From: Ustulina deusta
Taxonomy: Eukaryota; Ascomycota; Sordariomycetes; Xylariales; Xylariaceae
NCBI GenBank assembly: GCA_023159155.1
Contig: JAJNNX010000006.1
Span: forward strand, 62,001 to 126,000
DNA length: 64,000 nt
Reading direction: 5' to 3'
Part shown: positions 63,559-64,000 of the stretch, piece after piece
How positions within the stretch are numbered: the first letter of the stretch is position 1
Layout of the letters: every line of letters starts with the position of its first letter
The notes under the pieces: model-generated
Seen by the model: the letters and a program-made list of their open reading frames with translations, nothing else
Database searches by the model: none
Told to the model about the DNA's origin: nothing
Program-made: the position numbers and the translations under genes

Positions 63559-64000
63559 TTCAGTTCAGTCCACTTCAGTTCAGTCTCGCCATGCTACTAT
63601 TATTGTCTATATTATCACGTCTGCTAAGAAAGGAATCCCGGCGTTCGCGGAGTATTTATCTGCCGCGCTTTTTTTCCTCTTTTTTGTTGTTATTGTTGTT
63701 GTCCGGATCCAACGAGAGCGTGGAAAGACGGGTAAAATTGTCGGCATAGATAGAGATGTACATGGTTCGTTCATTGCCGGCAGGAGTTTTAACGAACGGT
63801 TGTCGCCCCAAACGCCGCTGTATGTATGTATGGTATGTACTGTATGTTATGGGCGTTCGGGAAAATTCTTAAGTAGGGAACTGGCGAACTCCAGGGAATG
63901 AATGAATGTACTCGCTTAGATAGATGGCAGGGACGCGAAGCGAAATACGACGCCGATCGGCAATAGTGGAAATGCGATGATCGCTTACAGCTCTCTCTCT
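63559..64000. other. 3' flank of SMC5
   Basis: Directly after the stop is a run of imperfect TTCAG units (GTTCAGTTCAGTCCACTTCA and on to about 63,587). The rest shows no supported gene; the frame 63545-63901 has no family features. The 3' UTR of SMC5 ends somewhere here. Confidence 0.5.

Overview
The window looks like a piece of a filamentous ascomycete chromosome (Pezizomycotina, most likely a Sordariomycete). Genes carry several short introns of mostly 47-110 bases, with GTRNGT donors, CTAAC/CTAAT-type branch sites and YAG acceptors. The recognisable proteins are all of filamentous-fungal type: an LPE10/MRS2 Mg transporter, a PCL-type cyclin, a GW-rich DEAD-box helicase, IPI1, a roadblock dynein light chain, a Clr5-domain protein, a PTS1-bearing malate synthase, an HSL1/GIN4 kinase and SMC5. 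Identification is by reading motifs; no database search was run.

Layout. 1-357: 3' end of a mitochondrial Mg2+ channel gene (+). 0.9-2.3 kb: a broken coding relic (+) and a three-exon gene for a small coiled-coil protein (-) that no long ORF reveals. 2.3-12.6 kb: gene-poor. 12.6-14.3 kb: pyrimidine-rich leader with upstream ORFs, leading into the cyclin gene (14.3-16.5 kb, +). 16.5-21.4 kb: gene-poor, with one relic. 21.4-23.4 kb: DEAD-box helicase (-). 25.2-27.4 kb: IPI1 (-) and a roadblock light chain (+) sharing a ~0.5 kb divergent promoter. 31.1-35.0 kb: a ~1086-residue ascomycete protein of unknown function (+). 35-49.6 kb: mostly gene-poor, with a Clr5-only gene (42.5-43.0 kb, -) and an AT-richer, stop-broken gene relic (46.1-48.2 kb, +). 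49.6-51.8 kb: malate synthase (-). 52.8-54.1 kb: two uncertain small genes (-). 54.4-58.3 kb: HSL1/GIN4 kinase (-), divergent from SMC5 (59.9-63.6 kb, +).

The genes form no pathway cluster. They are dispersed housekeeping functions: ion transport, cell-cycle kinase signalling, translation, ribosome assembly, motor transport, the glyoxylate cycle and DNA repair. More than half of the window is non-coding. That non-coding DNA is enriched in two short motifs: the palindrome family TAGGTACCTA/ACCTAGGT, often in promoters, and the octamer TAGTGTAC. I found no intact transposon, CRISPR array, rRNA or complete tRNA gene.

Exon boundaries are my own splice predictions. They were checked for reading-frame continuity across every junction but not against transcripts.
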